Assembly (NCBI GenBank): GCA_024403695.1 | Contig: JAKSRI010000005.1 | Location: 62,001 to 126,000, forward strand | DNA: 64,000 bases | Direction: 5' to 3' | Source: Saccharofermentans sp. | GTDB lineage: Bacteria > Bacillota > Clostridia > Saccharofermentanales > Saccharofermentanaceae | Shown: piece after piece, positions 1 to 7,763 of the stretch | Layout of the letters: each line of letters starts with the position of its first letter | How positions within the stretch are numbered: the first letter of the stretch is position 1 | Notes under the pieces: generated by a model | Seen by the model: the letters and a program-made list of their open reading frames with translations, nothing else | Database searches by the model: none | What the model was told of the DNA's origin: nothing | Position numbers and translations under genes: made by a program

Positions 1-1
1 T

Positions 2-205
2 GATCGTGAGATTAACACAGGTGAGATTTCCAGTAAGGATATTTCCGATGAGATTAATAAGCGTGGTGGAGACTCTGAGTTCTTTGCTGACAAGGCTGAT
101 CTTAAGGCAAGAATCGATGAGCTTATCGAGCCAGGTGATATTATTCTTATCCTCGGACCTGAAGATATCAGACACATGGGTGATGAATTGTGCCCTAAGG
201 CATAA
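2..205 (+). CDS. murC: UDP-N-acetylmuramate--L-alanine ligase, C-terminal end (partial)
   Basis: The window opens inside a reading frame in which base 2 is the first base of a codon and the stop is TAA at 203-205. The 67 visible residues include REINTGEISSKDIS and end in a G-D-I-I-L-I-L-G-P-E-D-I segment. Both fit the C-terminal domain of MurC, which adds L-Ala to UDP-MurNAc in the cytoplasm. The start lies outside the window. A different frame here also begins with ATG but gives an Arg/Leu-rich product with no family resemblance. murC would normally sit near murG in the dcw cluster; here it lies about 8.5 kb upstream of mraZ. Confidence 0.82.
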   Translation, partial: DREINTGEISSKDISDEINKRGGDSEFFADKADLKARIDELIEPGDIILILGPEDIRHMGDELCPKA

Positions 206-214
206 GGTGATCAA

Positions 215-1648
215 GTGAAGAAAAGCGCACAGACTAGTACAGCGGCACCTTCTACTAAGGGCCCGGGCATTGTTTCCATAATTGCTATTATTGGAATTTT
301 AATCAGTATCGTTCTGGCACTGGTTGTTTTGATTATGCCTTCCGTTAGTCCTGGAAGTAGCAGACCTACTGTGGTATTCGCTGGCGACTTCGATAGTTTC
401 CCTAATCGTTCTATGACTAATACGATTCATGCTGCTGGCTTTAATATTGAAGTTGCAGAGGGTGAACCTCGTATTAAAGATGACTGTATTATTGTTGGTG
501 TAGGTGACAATTCTTTTGACTACGTTAACATGTATCGTGATAACGAGAACGTGAAGGGAATCGTTCTTGTTTGTCCTACATTCCCTGAGGGAAGCAAAGT
601 TAATGGCATGAATGCTCAGAATCCTGCTAAGGATATCGCAATTTTTGCAGGTAAGGATAATGCCCAAGAGGTGGCTTATATCGGAGATGCTCGTCTTATT
701 TACGAGCGTCTTTCAGGTGATGACACCGTTTATGGTACCCCTATTAAGAGAGGTGGTATTTTCTCTTCTAAGAACTATGTAAATAACGGACAGAACAGAA
801 TGCTTTCACTCAGCGCATTTAGAGTAAAGTCAGGAGAGGAACTTCTTTTCTCTCCTTTGTTCCAAAATGAGCTGGCAGGATATCTTAGTAATTCTTATAG
901 TGACAACAAGACCGCTTCTTATGCCAGAATCAATGCTTATTTTATTCTTACTGTGATTTCTATGGTGCTGGCGGTGATATCCACTTTGCTGCTCCTTTCG
1001 GACATTGCCGTGACTATGTCTAAGTACGTGGTTCCAAAGTTTTGTTACGCACTCGTGGCTGTGTCAGTGGCACTAGTAACTGTGGTGCTTGTTTGTGGTG
1101 GACTGATTTCCAGAACTAGCGAAATTGCGTGCAACGGTATCACTGCAGGTTCTTGCATAACTTTGACTGCGGCAGCTATTATTGTGGATTTCTATTTTGC
1201 TACCAAGAAGTTTGGTCGCGTAGAGGTAACTTCACCACGTAAGGGAAATAAGACATTAAGTAAGATCAACAACATTGTTCTTATGTTAGCTCCAATCGTG
1301 TTGGTGCTCGAGTATCTGTTTATCCTTGCAGATATGAGTTGTAACAAGATTTTGCTGGTGATTATATTTGCTATTGTTGATTTCTTGTCATTTGCTATCC
1401 TCGCATATCTTGGAGGGAAGATGGTTTGGTTTGTTCAGTTCCTTGCCATTCTTAGTGGTATTGTGATTATGATTGCAGGTATTGTTGGAAGCCAGCATGA
1501 TATGGTATCTTCAGCTGAGATGATGATGGCTGTTACACTTGCTACTATGGTGGTTAGTTTCCCATCTATCAGACATTCCACAAACCCTTTCTTTACGGGC
1601 ATTACACACTCAGTGACGACACTATTATTTTTGATAGCATTATTATAA
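215..1648 (+). CDS. polytopic membrane protein of unknown function
   Basis: I do not recognise this 477-residue protein. The start is GTG at 215, with AAGGTGA at 204-210 as ribosome-binding site, 9 bases after the murC stop, so it is probably co-transcribed with murC. One hydrophobic segment lies at about residues 18-45. A soluble, probably extracytoplasmic stretch of about 190 residues follows. From about residue 243 there are about seven more hydrophobic segments, with a basic cytoplasmic loop (KKFGRVEVTSPRKGNK) near residue 335. There is no catalytic motif I can name. Neighbouring cell-wall and ribosome genes suggest an envelope role, but that is only context. Confidence 0.7.
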   Translation: MKKSAQTSTAAPSTKGPGIVSIIAIIGILISIVLALVVLIMPSVSPGSSRPTVVFAGDFDSFPNRSMTNTIHAAGFNIEVAEGEPRIKDDCIIVGVGDNSFDYVNMYRDNENVKGIVLVCPTFPEGSKVNGMNAQNPAKDIAIFAGKDNAQEVAYIGDARLIYERLSGDDTVYGTPIKRGGIFSSKNYVNNGQNRMLSLSAFRVKSGEELLFSPLFQNELAGYLSNSYSDNKTASYARINAYFILTVISMVLAVISTLLLLSDIAVTMSKYVVPKFCYALVAVSVALVTVVLVCGGLISRTSEIACNGITAGSCITLTAAAIIVDFYFATKKFGRVEVTSPRKGNKTLSKINNIVLMLAPIVLVLEYLFILADMSCNKILLVIIFAIVDFLSFAILAYLGGKMVWFVQFLAILSGIVIMIAGIVGSQHDMVSSAEMMMAVTLATMVVSFPSIRHSTNPFFTGITHSVTTLLFLIALL

Positions 1649-1656
1649 AAAATTCG

Positions 1657-1685
1657 TTGACACCCACTACCATATTTGATAGTAT
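1657..1685 (+). promoter_or_regulatory. promoter of rplU operon
   Basis: TTGACA at 1657-1662, a 17-base spacer, then TAGTAT at 1680-1685. The -35 is a perfect consensus. Expected start of transcription is near 1692, leaving a leader of about 98 bases before rplU. Confidence 0.65.
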
Positions 1686-1691
1686 ATGTCG

Positions 1692-1789
1692 GTGACCGCA
1701 TGCGCCGGGCTATTAAATGTGCGCTTTTTTATAAAAGATGCACTGCCTCGAGTTGAGCAGCGAGACTGGAAGAACAGGAGGAAACAAAC
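1692..1789 (+). promoter_or_regulatory. 5' leader of rplU, candidate L21 autoregulatory leader
   Basis: The untranslated region between promoter and rplU contains GC-rich segments (ATGCGCCGGGC and ATGTGCGC) and a T-run at 1724-1730. Firmicute rplU genes commonly have a structured L21 leader RNA that binds the ribosomal protein. Position and length fit, but I cannot fold it or run the Rfam model, so the assignment is an inference. Confidence 0.4.
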
Positions 1790-2095
1790 ATGTACGCAGT
1801 AATTAAGACAGGCGGAAAGCAGTACAAGGTAGCTGCTGGTGATGAGATCTTCGTAGAGAAGCTCGAGGGCCAGGATGGCGAGAAGATTACTTTCGCAGAG
1901 GTTTTGGCTGTAGCTGATGAGAATGGCATGAAGGCAGGCGCTGATTGTAAGGCAACTGTTGAGGGCGAGATCGTTAAGCAGGGCAAGAACAAGAAGGTAG
2001 TTGTTCTTAAGTACAAGGCTAAGAAGGGTTACCGTCGTAAGAACGGCCACAGACAGCCATACACACGTGTACGTATCACATCTATTAACGCTTAA
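1790..2095 (+). CDS. rplU: 50S ribosomal protein L21
   Basis: 101 residues, the usual bL21 length, starting [14 protein letters not shown] and ending in the conserved basic segment ([16 protein letters not shown]) that contacts 23S rRNA. AGGAGG at 1776-1781 precedes the ATG. First gene of rplU-prp-rpmA-obgE, the standard Firmicute order in which the L27-processing protease lies between the two ribosomal proteins. L21 is an early 50S assembly protein. Confidence 0.97.
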   Translation: MYAVIKTGGKQYKVAAGDEIFVEKLEGQDGEKITFAEVLAVADENGMKAGADCKATVEGEIVKQGKNKKVVVLKYKAKKGYRRKNGHRQPYTRVRITSINA

Positions 2096-2108
2096 TTAGA
2101 GGTGATAG

Positions 2109-2480
2109 ATGATTACCGTTAAGATTGTCAGAGATAATCGCAGACAGATAACTGGAATGTTCATGGATGGACATGCTGGATATGCAGAAGAAGGATCCGA
2201 TATCATTTGCGCAGGCGCATCGACTTTGTTCTATACACTTGCCAATTCTCTTGAGAGAATATGTGGATTAGATTCTGAGAGAATCGCGAGAATTGATGAA
2301 GACAACGGTGACGGAGAGGTAGTTGCAGAGGTAGTAATACCGGATGGCTCCTTTAAGTCAGATGCAGAAGCTGATAGAGCTCAGGTAATTATGGAGACCA
2401 TAAGAACTGGATTTATAACATTGGCTAGTGCAGTGAATAGCGGTGATAATCAGTACATTCGAATCGTTGAAGAAAATTGA
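2109..2480 (+). CDS. prp: ribosomal-processing cysteine protease Prp
   Basis: 123 residues of the Prp (YsxB) family. The catalytic pair is visible as His22 in GHAGYAE and Cys34 in DIICAG, the family signature. In Firmicutes Prp removes the N-terminal extension of L27 so that it can be assembled into the 50S subunit. Its substrate is the next gene and carries exactly that extension. GAGGTGA lies at 2099-2105, and the gene is 13 bases after rplU, so co-transcription is expected. Confidence 0.93.
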   Translation: MITVKIVRDNRRQITGMFMDGHAGYAEEGSDIICAGASTLFYTLANSLERICGLDSERIARIDEDNGDGEVVAEVVIPDGSFKSDAEADRAQVIMETIRTGFITLASAVNSGDNQYIRIVEEN

Positions 2481-2501
2481 GAAATCTTGGAGGTTGTAAC
2501 T

Positions 2502-2783
2502 ATGCTTAAGATGAATTTACAGCTCTTCGCTCATAAGAAAGGTATGGGTTCGACTAAGAACGGTCGTGACTCTGAATCCAAGAGACTTGGAGCAAAGAAA
2601 GGCGACGGACAGTCCGTTCTCGCTGGTAACATTCTTGTAAGACAGCGCGGCACAAAGATCCACCCAGGTAATAACGTAGGTATCGGATCTGATGATACAC
2701 TTTTCGCACTCATCAGTGGTGTTGTTAAGTATGAGCGTGTTGGTTCTAGCAAGAAGCAGGTTAGCGTATATCCTGCAGAGTAA
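2502..2783 (+). CDS. rpmA: 50S ribosomal protein L27 with cleavable N-terminal extension
   Basis: 93 residues. I chose ATG 2502 rather than the in-frame TTG at 2487, because that TTG lies in the ribosome-binding site (GGAGG, 2489-2493). The protein starts [14 protein letters not shown]. The first nine residues match the Firmicute L27 extension that Prp cleaves between Phe9 and Ala10. The mature N-terminus then begins A-H-K-K-G and reaches towards the peptidyl-transferase centre. Confidence 0.95.
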   Translation: MLKMNLQLFAHKKGMGSTKNGRDSESKRLGAKKGDGQSVLAGNILVRQRGTKIHPGNNVGIGSDDTLFALISGVVKYERVGSSKKQVSVYPAE

Positions 2784-2809
2784 TTGCTAATATAGCTAGA
2801 TTAACTCAC

Positions 2810-2839
2810 AGCCTGTTGGATTACCGACAGGCTGTTTTC
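2810..2839 (+). terminator. hairpin after rpmA
   Basis: AGCCTGT at 2810-2816 pairs with ACAGGCT at 2827-2833, followed by GTTTTC. The T-run is short, so it may only partly reduce read-through into obgE. Confidence 0.5.
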
Positions 2840-2860
2840 ATCTAGAGGAAAGGGTTTCAT

Positions 2861-4132
2861 ATGTTTATCGATCATTCCAAAATTTATGTTAAGGCCGGTG
2901 ATGGTGGTCCAGGATGTGTTTCTTTTCATACAGAGAAATATATTACTAATGGCGGTCCTGACGGTGGAGATGGCGGAAAAGGCGGCGATGTTGTATTTTA
3001 TGCAGTCGCTAAATTAACTACGCTTCAGTCTTTCAGATTTAAGCATAAATTTGTTGCTCCTAATGGTGGCAAGGGAATGAACCGTCAGATGTATGGACGT
3101 GGCGGTGAAGATCTTCGTATCGGCGTTCCGGTTGGAACAGTTATTCGTGACGCGGCTACGGAGAAAATTCTTGCAGACTTTACTGAAGATAAGCAGGAAG
3201 TAATTATCGCTCGTGGCGGTAAGGGTGGTCTTGGAAATATGCATTTCGCTAACGCCGTAAGACAGGCCCCAAGATTCGCACACGCTGGCGTTCCTGGCGA
3301 GGAGAAGGAGCTTCTTATCGAGCTTAAGCTTATCGCAGATGTAGGTCTTGTTGGTTATCCAAATGCAGGTAAGTCTACACTTCTTTCTGTTATGACAGCT
3401 GCAAAACCAAAGATTGCTAATTATCCATTTACGACTTTGGAGCCAGTTCTTGGAGTAGTACAGGACTTTGATCAGTCTTTTGTTATTGCTGATATTCCTG
3501 GCCTTATTGAGGATGCTCATGAGGGCGCAGGACTTGGACATGACTTCCTTCGTCATGTAGAGAGAACACGTCTTCTTATTCATGTGGTTGATGTTTCCGC
3601 TCAGGATGGACGTGATCCTATTGATGATTTTAATTCTATTAACGAAGAGTTGATTCAGTTTAATCCTGCTCTCGGTGAGAGACCACAGGTTGTTGTAGCT
3701 AATAAGTCTGACGCAGCATCAGAGGAAGAAGTTCAGATGTTTGTTGATGAAGTTAAGGCACAGGGATTCGAGAATGTGTTCGTTATTTCTGCAGCTGCAA
3801 GAATCGGCATTAAGGAGCTTAAGGATAAGGTCACTGAGCTTGTAAGTAAGTTGCCACCTGTAGTTCTTCACGATGAAATTGAAGAGGAGAAGGTATACCG
3901 CTTCGAGAAGGAAGAGCAGTTTAAAATCGAGATTCACGATGACGTATATGAGATCACTGGTACATGGGCTACTATAGTTATGGAGTCCACAAACTTCGAT
4001 GATCCAGATTCACTTTCTTACTTCCAGCGTTCCATGATTAATGCCGGTGTAATCGATGCACTTCGTAATGCAGGCATTAATGAGGGTGATACGGTAAAAA
4101 TTGGACCTCTGGAGTTCGATTTTGTTGAATAA
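2861..4132 (+). CDS. obgE: Obg-family GTPase
   Basis: 423 residues with the three Obg parts. The glycine-rich Obg fold (about 1-158) contains repeated GGPDGGDGGKGG-type turns. The GTPase domain has G1 GYPNAGKS at 165-172, DIPG (G3) and NKSD (G4). The C-terminal OCT domain covers about 350-423. Obg binds the 50S particle and couples GTP level to ribosome assembly and growth. The ribosome-binding site is AGAGGAAAGG just before ATG 2861. Downstream position to rplU-rpmA is the classical arrangement. Confidence 0.96.
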   Translation: MFIDHSKIYVKAGDGGPGCVSFHTEKYITNGGPDGGDGGKGGDVVFYAVAKLTTLQSFRFKHKFVAPNGGKGMNRQMYGRGGEDLRIGVPVGTVIRDAATEKILADFTEDKQEVIIARGGKGGLGNMHFANAVRQAPRFAHAGVPGEEKELLIELKLIADVGLVGYPNAGKSTLLSVMTAAKPKIANYPFTTLEPVLGVVQDFDQSFVIADIPGLIEDAHEGAGLGHDFLRHVERTRLLIHVVDVSAQDGRDPIDDFNSINEELIQFNPALGERPQVVVANKSDAASEEEVQMFVDEVKAQGFENVFVISAAARIGIKELKDKVTELVSKLPPVVLHDEIEEEKVYRFEKEEQFKIEIHDDVYEITGTWATIVMESTNFDDPDSLSYFQRSMINAGVIDALRNAGINEGDTVKIGPLEFDFVE

Positions 4133-4261
4133 ATCAAAATAAACGAGAAATATTTGTCACCTTTAACAAATTGTTCATATTTTTTCATATTTATGACGGA
4201 ATGATACGTTATACTAGATTTATAAGAAGAAAAGGTGATTGCTTCAATTTTGAGTTTGTTT

Positions 4262-4295
4262 AAGCTTCTGTCGGGGGACGGAGGCTTATTTTTTT
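4262..4295 (+). terminator. terminator downstream of obgE (or of a short RNA)
   Basis: AAGCTTC at 4262-4268 pairs with GAGGCTT at 4281-4287 (one G-U), loop of 12, then a seven-T run at 4289-4295. It is the first good intrinsic terminator after obgE. A TATACT box at 4210-4215 lies about 50 bases upstream, so the same signal could end a short independent transcript. Confidence 0.7.
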
Positions 4296-4337
4296 GCTCG
4301 TTTTTGAGGCGCGTATCAACAGAACGTTATTCCACAT

Positions 4338-4368
4338 AAAAAGACCTGCCTCAAATGAGACAGGTCTT
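4338..4368 (-). terminator. terminator of the Asp-rich lipoprotein gene
   Basis: AAGACCTG (4341-4348) pairs with CAGGTCTT (4361-4368), with an inner CTC/GAG extension. On the minus strand the hairpin is followed by a U-rich tract (complement of 4336-4340). Confidence 0.75.
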
Positions 4369-4394
4369 ATAGTTTTAAAAGCTATTAGTTTTGA

Positions 4395-5138
4395 TTACTG
4401 CTTAACGAATGTCATTGTTCCATCTGGGAAGAGGGATGTGAAATCATCAGTGCTGCCACCGTTTGCTTCGATGTCGATGGAGATTGTACCCTTAGAGAGG
4501 GAACCCTTCAATGTGTTGTTGTCACCGCTCAACTCGATTGTAGAACCATCAACTGTGTATGTACCAGATGTTGAGAAGTCATCCATATCCTCGGAAGCCA
4601 TACCCTCATCCATACCAGATGTGAACATGTCGATGATCTCCTGCTCGGACATACCATAAGCCTCAGAAAGCTCTGAGAGGGACATACCCATTGTAGCCTG
4701 GAGTACGGAGTCGATGTTCTCTGTGATGAAAATCTTGCTCTGCTCGATGTACTCGTTAGCATCCATAGACATTGTGTATGTGCCATCGTTCTCGAGTGTG
4801 AGTACCAATGGGATAGAAACGGAACCAGAAACTGGTGCGCCACCGAGAAGCTCATTCTGGAAGTACTCTGTCATATCAACTTCTGAGATGTAAGTACCCT
4901 CAACAGACTCGTCCTCATCCTTATCTTTCTTCTTCTTGTCGTCCTTGTCGTCATCGTCGTCGTCATCATCGTCGTCGTCATCATCATCGTCGTCATCGTC
5001 GTCGTCATCCTTGTCACGACTGCTCTTCTTGGAGCTCTTCTCATCGTCCTTTGTCTTAGAGTTAGAGCATGCTGTGAAGCATCCAAATACCATCAACAAT
5101 GCTGTCATCATTGCAATAAACTTAGTAAACTTTTTCAT
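4395..5138 (-). CDS. Asp-rich lipoprotein with domain shared with the 56-57 kb lipoprotein
   Basis: 247 residues. A signal peptide with hydrophobic core at about 8-19 ends in a lipobox-like FTAC with Cys24, so it is probably lipid-anchored outside the membrane. Residues 25-43 are Lys/Ser/Asp-rich. Residues 44-64 are 21 consecutive Asp encoded by mixed GAC/GAT codons (4947-5009), followed by a Lys/Asp segment. The C-terminal domain (about 83-247) aligns with residues about 301-463 of the other lipoprotein in this window: YISEVDMT against YVAEIDLT, ITENIDSVLQATMGMS against IIENLDAILVASTGMG, and TSGTYTVDGSTIELS against TTGTYEIDGDSITLN. The ribosome-binding site GGAGG is at 5146-5150 on the minus strand. 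Function unknown. Confidence 0.85.
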   Translation of the reverse strand: MKKFTKFIAMMTALLMVFGCFTACSNSKTKDDEKSSKKSSRDKDDDDDDDDDDDDDDDDDDDDDKDDKKKKDKDEDESVEGTYISEVDMTEYFQNELLGGAPVSGSVSIPLVLTLENDGTYTMSMDANEYIEQSKIFITENIDSVLQATMGMSLSELSEAYGMSEQEIIDMFTSGMDEGMASEDMDDFSTSGTYTVDGSTIELSGDNNTLKGSLSKGTISIDIEANGGSTDDFTSLFPDGTMTFVKQ

Positions 5139-5264
5139 TATCTTTCCTCCAATTTATATGTGAGTGTCTCAAAGACGTATAAAAGATTATCATATGGAAT
5201 AAAATACGACAACATTAATCACACATAAATACACTAGTTTCATTCGCCAAATGTGAGAATTAAC

Positions 5265-5273
5265 TGTTATAAT
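5265..5273 (+). promoter_or_regulatory. extended -10 promoter for the 5312 gene
   Basis: TG at 5265-5266, one base, then a perfect TATAAT at 5268-5273. No good -35 at the usual distance, as is common for extended -10 promoters. The start codon is 39 bases downstream. Confidence 0.6.
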
Positions 5274-5311
5274 AAGCCGTATTAAATAAACAATATTATA
5301 AAGAGCATACT

Positions 5312-6637
5312 ATGGAAGAGATTTTTGATTCAAAGTATTTTACAGTCGAATTTGATAAGGAGAGCGAGAGCGCTGTCCTTACTTGGAAAAAATATGATGA
5401 GGTAGATAACTTTAGAACTCCATTAATGAAGGCGGCTGATATTATTAGACGTCATAAGGGAGAGGTTCTTATTATTGATAGAACTTTTACTCCTAATGTG
5501 AGTGATAAGGATCAGCTTTGGGTTAAGAAGATTTTTGTAAAAGCGTTAAAGCAGTCTGGTTGTCAGACAGTAATCGTAGTTTCTGCTGAGGATTATGATC
5601 TTAATAAATATCCATTTGATATTATCTCCCAAAAGTTTGACTTGAAGATTGTAAAGTCTAGGGGAGAAGCAATTAGTCTTGTAGCACCTGAGGCATCTAT
5701 GACAGTGGAGCAGGCGCTGGAGTATATGGGACTTCCTAAGGATGCTAATAGCTATGCTATCGATGAGAAGTTCTGGCAGATGTCAAAGAATATCAGAAGC
5801 AAGGGCGGAGATGACTACGAGGCTAAGCTTGATGAGCTTTCTGAGATTTATGATATAGCTAGTGGTCGTAAGGGTTCTAGAGATAAGGCACTGGCTGCCC
5901 GTAATCGTAAGAAAAAGTATTTCGGTAAAACTAGCGATGAGTGGCGAACACATCTGTCTTACTCATGGCTTAAGTATCTGGCTATTATTTTGGTAGTCGT
6001 TGTACTTGGTAATCTCGTTTACCACATGTTTATTAAGCCAAGGATTGACTGCGGAATTGTATCTATTGGCCATTTCTCCAGTGAAGATGAGTATTACGAG
6101 GATTTGTTGCTTAAGAAAATGGGCTTTAAGAATGCCTATGTAAATTCATGCGATGTAGTTGTTCCTAATGACGAGGGTGCTTCTGCTGCGGCTTATTCAG
6201 AACAGTCAGCTGATGCTATGCTCACATCAGAGCCTAATCTCATGATTACTGATACTAAGACAACAATTTATTACTTCCTTTGTTGTAAGGATATGACAGA
6301 TACATACAATATGTTAAAGGATGTATTACCAGAGGCATCGTTTAATAAACTTAAGCCTGTGTATGCTTCCGAACGTGAGTACTATTATCTTATTCAGAAA
6401 CAGGAGATAGAAGCTGGTCTTTATGAACAAAGCGATGCTGAGTCTTTGGCGGCATATAGTTCTGATCCTATAATGATTGGTATCGAGGTAGATGATCCTG
6501 ATTATATGTCTGCTATGGGATATACATCATTCTGGAAAGATGATTCGGTTCGACTCGTGTTCTCCATATATTTTGAATCCAGAAGCGTTCAGGATTCACA
6601 GAATATATTAACTAGAATATTTAAGGAAACATTATAA
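5312..6637 (+). CDS. single-pass membrane protein with STAS-like and HPD-less J-like domains
   Basis: 441 residues, no family I can name as a whole. Residues about 1-125 resemble the STAS/SpoIIAA-like fold: a beta strand ending TWKKYDEVDNFRTPL, then a helix, then VLIIDRTF and a DQLWVKKIF helix. Residues about 130-185 (EYMGLPKDANSYAIDEKF through LSEIYDIASG) follow the helix pattern of a J domain but lack the HPD tripeptide. A basic stretch (ARNRKKKYF) precedes one membrane helix at about 221-243. The remaining ~200 residues should be outside. It stands alone between a lipoprotein and rsuA. The ribosome-binding site is weak. Confidence 0.75.
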   Translation: MEEIFDSKYFTVEFDKESESAVLTWKKYDEVDNFRTPLMKAADIIRRHKGEVLIIDRTFTPNVSDKDQLWVKKIFVKALKQSGCQTVIVVSAEDYDLNKYPFDIISQKFDLKIVKSRGEAISLVAPEASMTVEQALEYMGLPKDANSYAIDEKFWQMSKNIRSKGGDDYEAKLDELSEIYDIASGRKGSRDKALAARNRKKKYFGKTSDEWRTHLSYSWLKYLAIILVVVVLGNLVYHMFIKPRIDCGIVSIGHFSSEDEYYEDLLLKKMGFKNAYVNSCDVVVPNDEGASAAAYSEQSADAMLTSEPNLMITDTKTTIYYFLCCKDMTDTYNMLKDVLPEASFNKLKPVYASEREYYYLIQKQEIEAGLYEQSDAESLAAYSSDPIMIGIEVDDPDYMSAMGYTSFWKDDSVRLVFSIYFESRSVQDSQNILTRIFKETL

Positions 6638-6682
6638 AAAAAGACTGGTTTAATCGTTAGATTAGACCAGTTTCTTTTTTGA
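6638..6682. terminator. bidirectional terminator shared by convergent genes
   Basis: A 12-bp stem (6644-6655 with 6660-6671, one G-U) and GTTA loop is flanked by an A-run (6636-6642) and a T-run (6672-6682), so it can terminate both strands. The stop codon of the minus-strand rsuA gene (6657-6659) is inside the loop. Confidence 0.85.
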
Positions 6683-7379
6683 GCTGTAATACTTGTTCTT
6701 CGTTAAGTTCAGTAAGTGTACCAGGGATACTGTCTTCTGACAGTTCAATTGCGCCAAGACTTATTCTTCTAAGTTCTAGTACTTCTCGTCCCCAGGCGGA
6801 AATGATTCTTCTAACTTCGTGAGTTTTGCCCTCGGTTAAAGTTAGAATTGCCTGATTGTCTGAAAGTAGTTCCAGGTTGGCTGGTGCCAGTTTAATAGGT
6901 TTATCCATATCTGTGAGAGTCATGCCGGAAGCTGCTTCTTCGATATGGGAATTATCAAGAATGGCACCCTTGTATGTGACAAGATATCTCTTAGGGATTT
7001 TGTATTTTGGTGATGTCAGTCGATGAGAAAGGTCGCCATCGTTTGTGATAATCAGAAGACCAGTAGTGTGATAATCCAGGCGGCCAACAGGACTTAGCTT
7101 AAGATTTTTAATCTCAGCCGGAATATAATCGGCAACCGTTGGCAGACGCTTATCTTCCATAGCAGTTAATACACCATCTGGTTTATCAAAAATAAAGTAC
7201 AGATTATCCTTTTGAACCGTAGCAGAACCGTTAAGTAAAACCTCATCGGTTTCCTTAACATGATAGCCGGAATCTTTAATGACAGTACCGTTTACTGTGA
7301 CCTGGCCACTTCTTATCATCTTAGTGATGGTGCTTCGTGTGCCGTAGCCGGAATTTGATAACATTTTATCTAGTCTCAT
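6657..7379 (-). CDS. rsuA: RsuA-family rRNA pseudouridine synthase
   Basis: 240 residues. An N-terminal S4 RNA-binding domain (MRLDKMLSNSGYGTRS, about 1-50) is followed by the catalytic domain. The motif GRLDYHTTGLLI holds the catalytic Asp102. The family isomerises a specific uridine of ribosomal RNA; RsuA modifies 16S U516, and paralogues RluB/E/F act on 23S, so the exact target is not certain. No Shine-Dalgarno sequence precedes ATG 7379. Instead a TATAAT box ends 7 bases upstream, suggesting a leaderless mRNA. Confidence 0.88.
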   Translation of the reverse strand: MRLDKMLSNSGYGTRSTITKMIRSGQVTVNGTVIKDSGYHVKETDEVLLNGSATVQKDNLYFIFDKPDGVLTAMEDKRLPTVADYIPAEIKNLKLSPVGRLDYHTTGLLIITNDGDLSHRLTSPKYKIPKRYLVTYKGAILDNSHIEEAASGMTLTDMDKPIKLAPANLELLSDNQAILTLTEGKTHEVRRIISAWGREVLELRRISLGAIELSEDSIPGTLTELNEEQVLQLKKETGLI

Positions 7380-7386
7380 GGAAAGG

Positions 7387-7411
7387 ATTATAACCTATAT
7401 TAGTGTATAAT
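7387..7411. promoter_or_regulatory. divergent TATAAT boxes between rsuA and smr-like gene
   Basis: The gap between the two start codons is only 38 bases. Minus strand: TATAAT at 7392-7387, 7 bases before the rsuA ATG. Plus strand: TATAAT at 7406-7411, 6 bases before ATG 7418. The -35 regions are poor matches and overlap the opposing -10 boxes. Transcription should start at or within a base or two of both start codons. Confidence 0.55.
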
Positions 7412-7417
7412 TTCATT

Positions 7418-7756
7418 ATGCGAATTATAAATTTGGAAAGTGGTCTGCCAACTGGTGATGCTGCTATGTCCAGGCTGAATAATCAGATATACCTGGCTAG
7501 AGCTACCAGAGAACCTGCGGCAAAGATAATACATGGATACGGCTCCTCCGGTAAGGGTGGAGTTATTAAAGCGGCTACCTTAAGACAGCTGCGTGTTTAT
7601 CAGCAAAGAGGTGTAATAAAGGACTTCTGCCCAGGGGAGAAGTTTGGTCCTTTCTCTGAGGAGGGAAGACGCATCGTGGCGAAATTTCCTCAGTTGCGTA
7701 AGGATTCGGACTGGGCACGTTCCAATGATGGTGTGACAATTATTATTTTTAAGTGA
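7418..7756 (+). CDS. Smr-domain protein
   Basis: 112 residues from ATG 7418. The motif KIIHGYGSSGKGGVIK carries the H-G-x-G-x-G signature of the small MutS-related (Smr) domain, a DNA/RNA endonuclease-type fold; free-standing Smr proteins act on nucleic acids. The N-terminus RIINLESGLPTGDAAMSRLN matches the first strand and helix of the domain. An upstream in-frame GTG at 7403 is possible but overlaps the TATAAT box. No ribosome-binding site is visible for either start. It is followed at 7 bases by a uracil-DNA glycosylase, a plausible DNA-maintenance pair. Confidence 0.75.
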   Translation: MRIINLESGLPTGDAAMSRLNNQIYLARATREPAAKIIHGYGSSGKGGVIKAATLRQLRVYQQRGVIKDFCPGEKFGPFSEEGRRIVAKFPQLRKDSDWARSNDGVTIIIFK

Positions 7757-7763
7757 GGGTTAT

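Noticed and set aside
6..218. Open frame beginning with ATG at the window start
   Set aside because: Its product is Arg/Leu-rich without family resemblance; the frame one base earlier in phase reads as the C-terminus of MurC and ends at 205.
4936..5163. Poly-Ser open frame on the plus strand
   Set aside because: It is the reverse reading of the GAC/GAT repeat inside the lipoprotein gene.
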